NCBI GenBank assembly: GCA_034006575.1
Contig: JAVESN010000089.1
Location: 1 to 6,669 of the forward strand
DNA: 6,669 nt
Direction of reading: 5' to 3'
Source: Methanimicrococcus sp034006575
Lineage (GTDB): Archaea; Halobacteriota; Methanosarcinia; Methanosarcinales; Methanosarcinaceae
How positions within the stretch are numbered: the stretch's first letter is position 1; each line of letters starts with the position of its first letter. Positions 5,948 to 6,669 of this stretch are shown in pieces. The notes below the pieces were generated by a model. It was given only the letters and a program-made list of their open reading frames with translations, did not search any database and was not told the origin of the DNA. The position numbers and the translations under genes were made by a program.

Positions 5948-5974
5948 TCACATAAATCACATAATTCACATAAT
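5948..5974. repeat. Three 9-base direct repeats upstream of mtbA
   Basis: TCACATAAA, TCACATAAT and TCACATAAT are tandem, beginning at 5948, 5957 and 5966, just 33 bases upstream of the mtbA start. On the sense strand they read as repeated (A/T)TTATGTGA. They are cleaner than the A/T background and could be a regulator or RNA-binding site. Confidence 0.6.
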
Positions 5975-6621
5975 TTCTGACACGATTGCTGACCCTGTGG
6001 ATAAAAGAAAGTCATAAAGACTCCCAAACAACATTCGGGCAGTAAACCGTTTCGACGATTTAACCGTCAAAAATGTCATATTTTTATTGTTCATCCGACA
6101 TTTCACGATTAAATCAATGGATTTTCAAATAAAATTGATTCCACATATTTGTATTGTCAATTTTTTCAAAAACCAAACCGAACGGATAAACTTAAGTCTT
6201 AATGAAATTAAAGATTCTTATAATTTATCCTAAAATTTAAAGAAATACAAATGAAAATCGATACCGCAAACCAAAATTATAACGCGATTGTAAAAATCTA
6301 ATTCGTTTGTTTTTTAGAAAGGCGTAACGTAAGATTTCCCGTTAAAATTTGCGATAGATTTAAGCGGATTTAAAAAGTATACTCAGCTCATTAAAACTTG
6401 TATATATTCGTTAAAATTACAAGTCTTGTAACAAATAATAAAAATAAATCGAAGAATAAAACAAACGATTGAAAACTGAATAATAATATAATAACAATGA
6501 CTTCCGATTAAAAAATAATAATTTGAATAAAAAATAATTAAATGGATTGGGATTAAACGAACTATAATGGAATGAATGATTGAACGGATTAAGAATAAAA
6601 TAAATTAATAAATTAATATTT
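5975..6621. other. Non-coding A/T-rich region upstream of mtbA
   Basis: No ORF, tRNA or rRNA is recognised in these 647 bases. Items seen: a GACG/CGTC dyad at 6054-6068, an AGTC/GACT dyad near 6011-6022, a TATA-like element on the - strand at 6401-6406 inside CGAATATATACAAG (about 490 bases before mtbA), and a weaker AATAAAAATATG on the - strand near 6075-6090. Which of these, if any, is the mtbA promoter cannot be decided from sequence alone. Confidence 0.5.
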
Positions 6622-6669
6622 GAATGATTAATGTTGAATGATTAATGTTGAATGATTAATGTTGAATGA
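6622..6669. repeat. 14-base tandem repeat running off the right edge
   Basis: GAATGATTAATGTT occurs three times without a mismatch (6622, 6636, 6650) and a fourth copy begins GAATGA at 6664 before the sequence ends. The array therefore continues beyond the window. Related GAATGAATGATTGAA sequence lies just upstream near 6571. Confidence 0.92.

Noticed and set aside
5975..6621. Replication origin in the A/T-rich region
   Set aside because: No ORB-like repeats or orc1/cdc6 gene are visible; high A/T content alone is general to the spacers here.

Overview
The window reads as a piece of a low-GC methanogenic archaeon of the Methanosarcinaceae. Four genes are supported: one clamp-loader small-subunit paralogue on the + strand and three methylamine genes (mtbA, mtmC, mtmB) on the - strand. 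The decisive marker is an in-frame TAG at codon 202 of mtmB, exactly where MtmB proteins carry pyrrolysine. Very A/T-rich spacers and moderate-GC methyltransferase genes would fit a host-associated genus such as Methanimicrococcus or Methanolapillus, but that genus-level guess is inference.

Layout from left to right: (1) positions 1-192, a 12-base A-rich tandem repeat cut by the window edge; (2) 284-1330 (+), a divergent replication factor C small subunit; (3) 1331-1958, a convergent spacer with an A-rich repeat patch and the mtmB terminator hairpin; (4) 1959-3335 (-), mtmB read through its amber codon; (5) 3346-3990 (-), mtmC, ten bases upstream of mtmB; (6) 3991-4892, a 0.9-kb spacer holding the mtmC leader (TATA-like box, two dyads, a strong hairpin), a tandem array with a 62-base higher-order period, and the mtbA terminator; (7) 4893-5915 (-), mtbA; (8) 5916-6669, a non-coding A/T-rich region with a triple 9-base repeat just upstream of mtbA and a 14-base tandem repeat running off the right edge.

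The three - strand genes together form the monomethylamine-to-coenzyme M route. MtmB moves the methyl group of monomethylamine onto the corrinoid of MtmC, and MtbA moves it from methyl-MtmC to coenzyme M, giving methyl-CoM for methanogenesis. The corrinoid-reactivating protein (RamA), the monomethylamine permease and the pyl genes needed to read the UAG are not in this window and must lie elsewhere.

The chemistry is known biology. The less ordinary material is in the spacers: the 29/33-base alternating array between mtbA and mtmC, the structured mtmC leader, and A-rich minisatellites of different unit length in each large spacer. No wholly new gene system is supported here.
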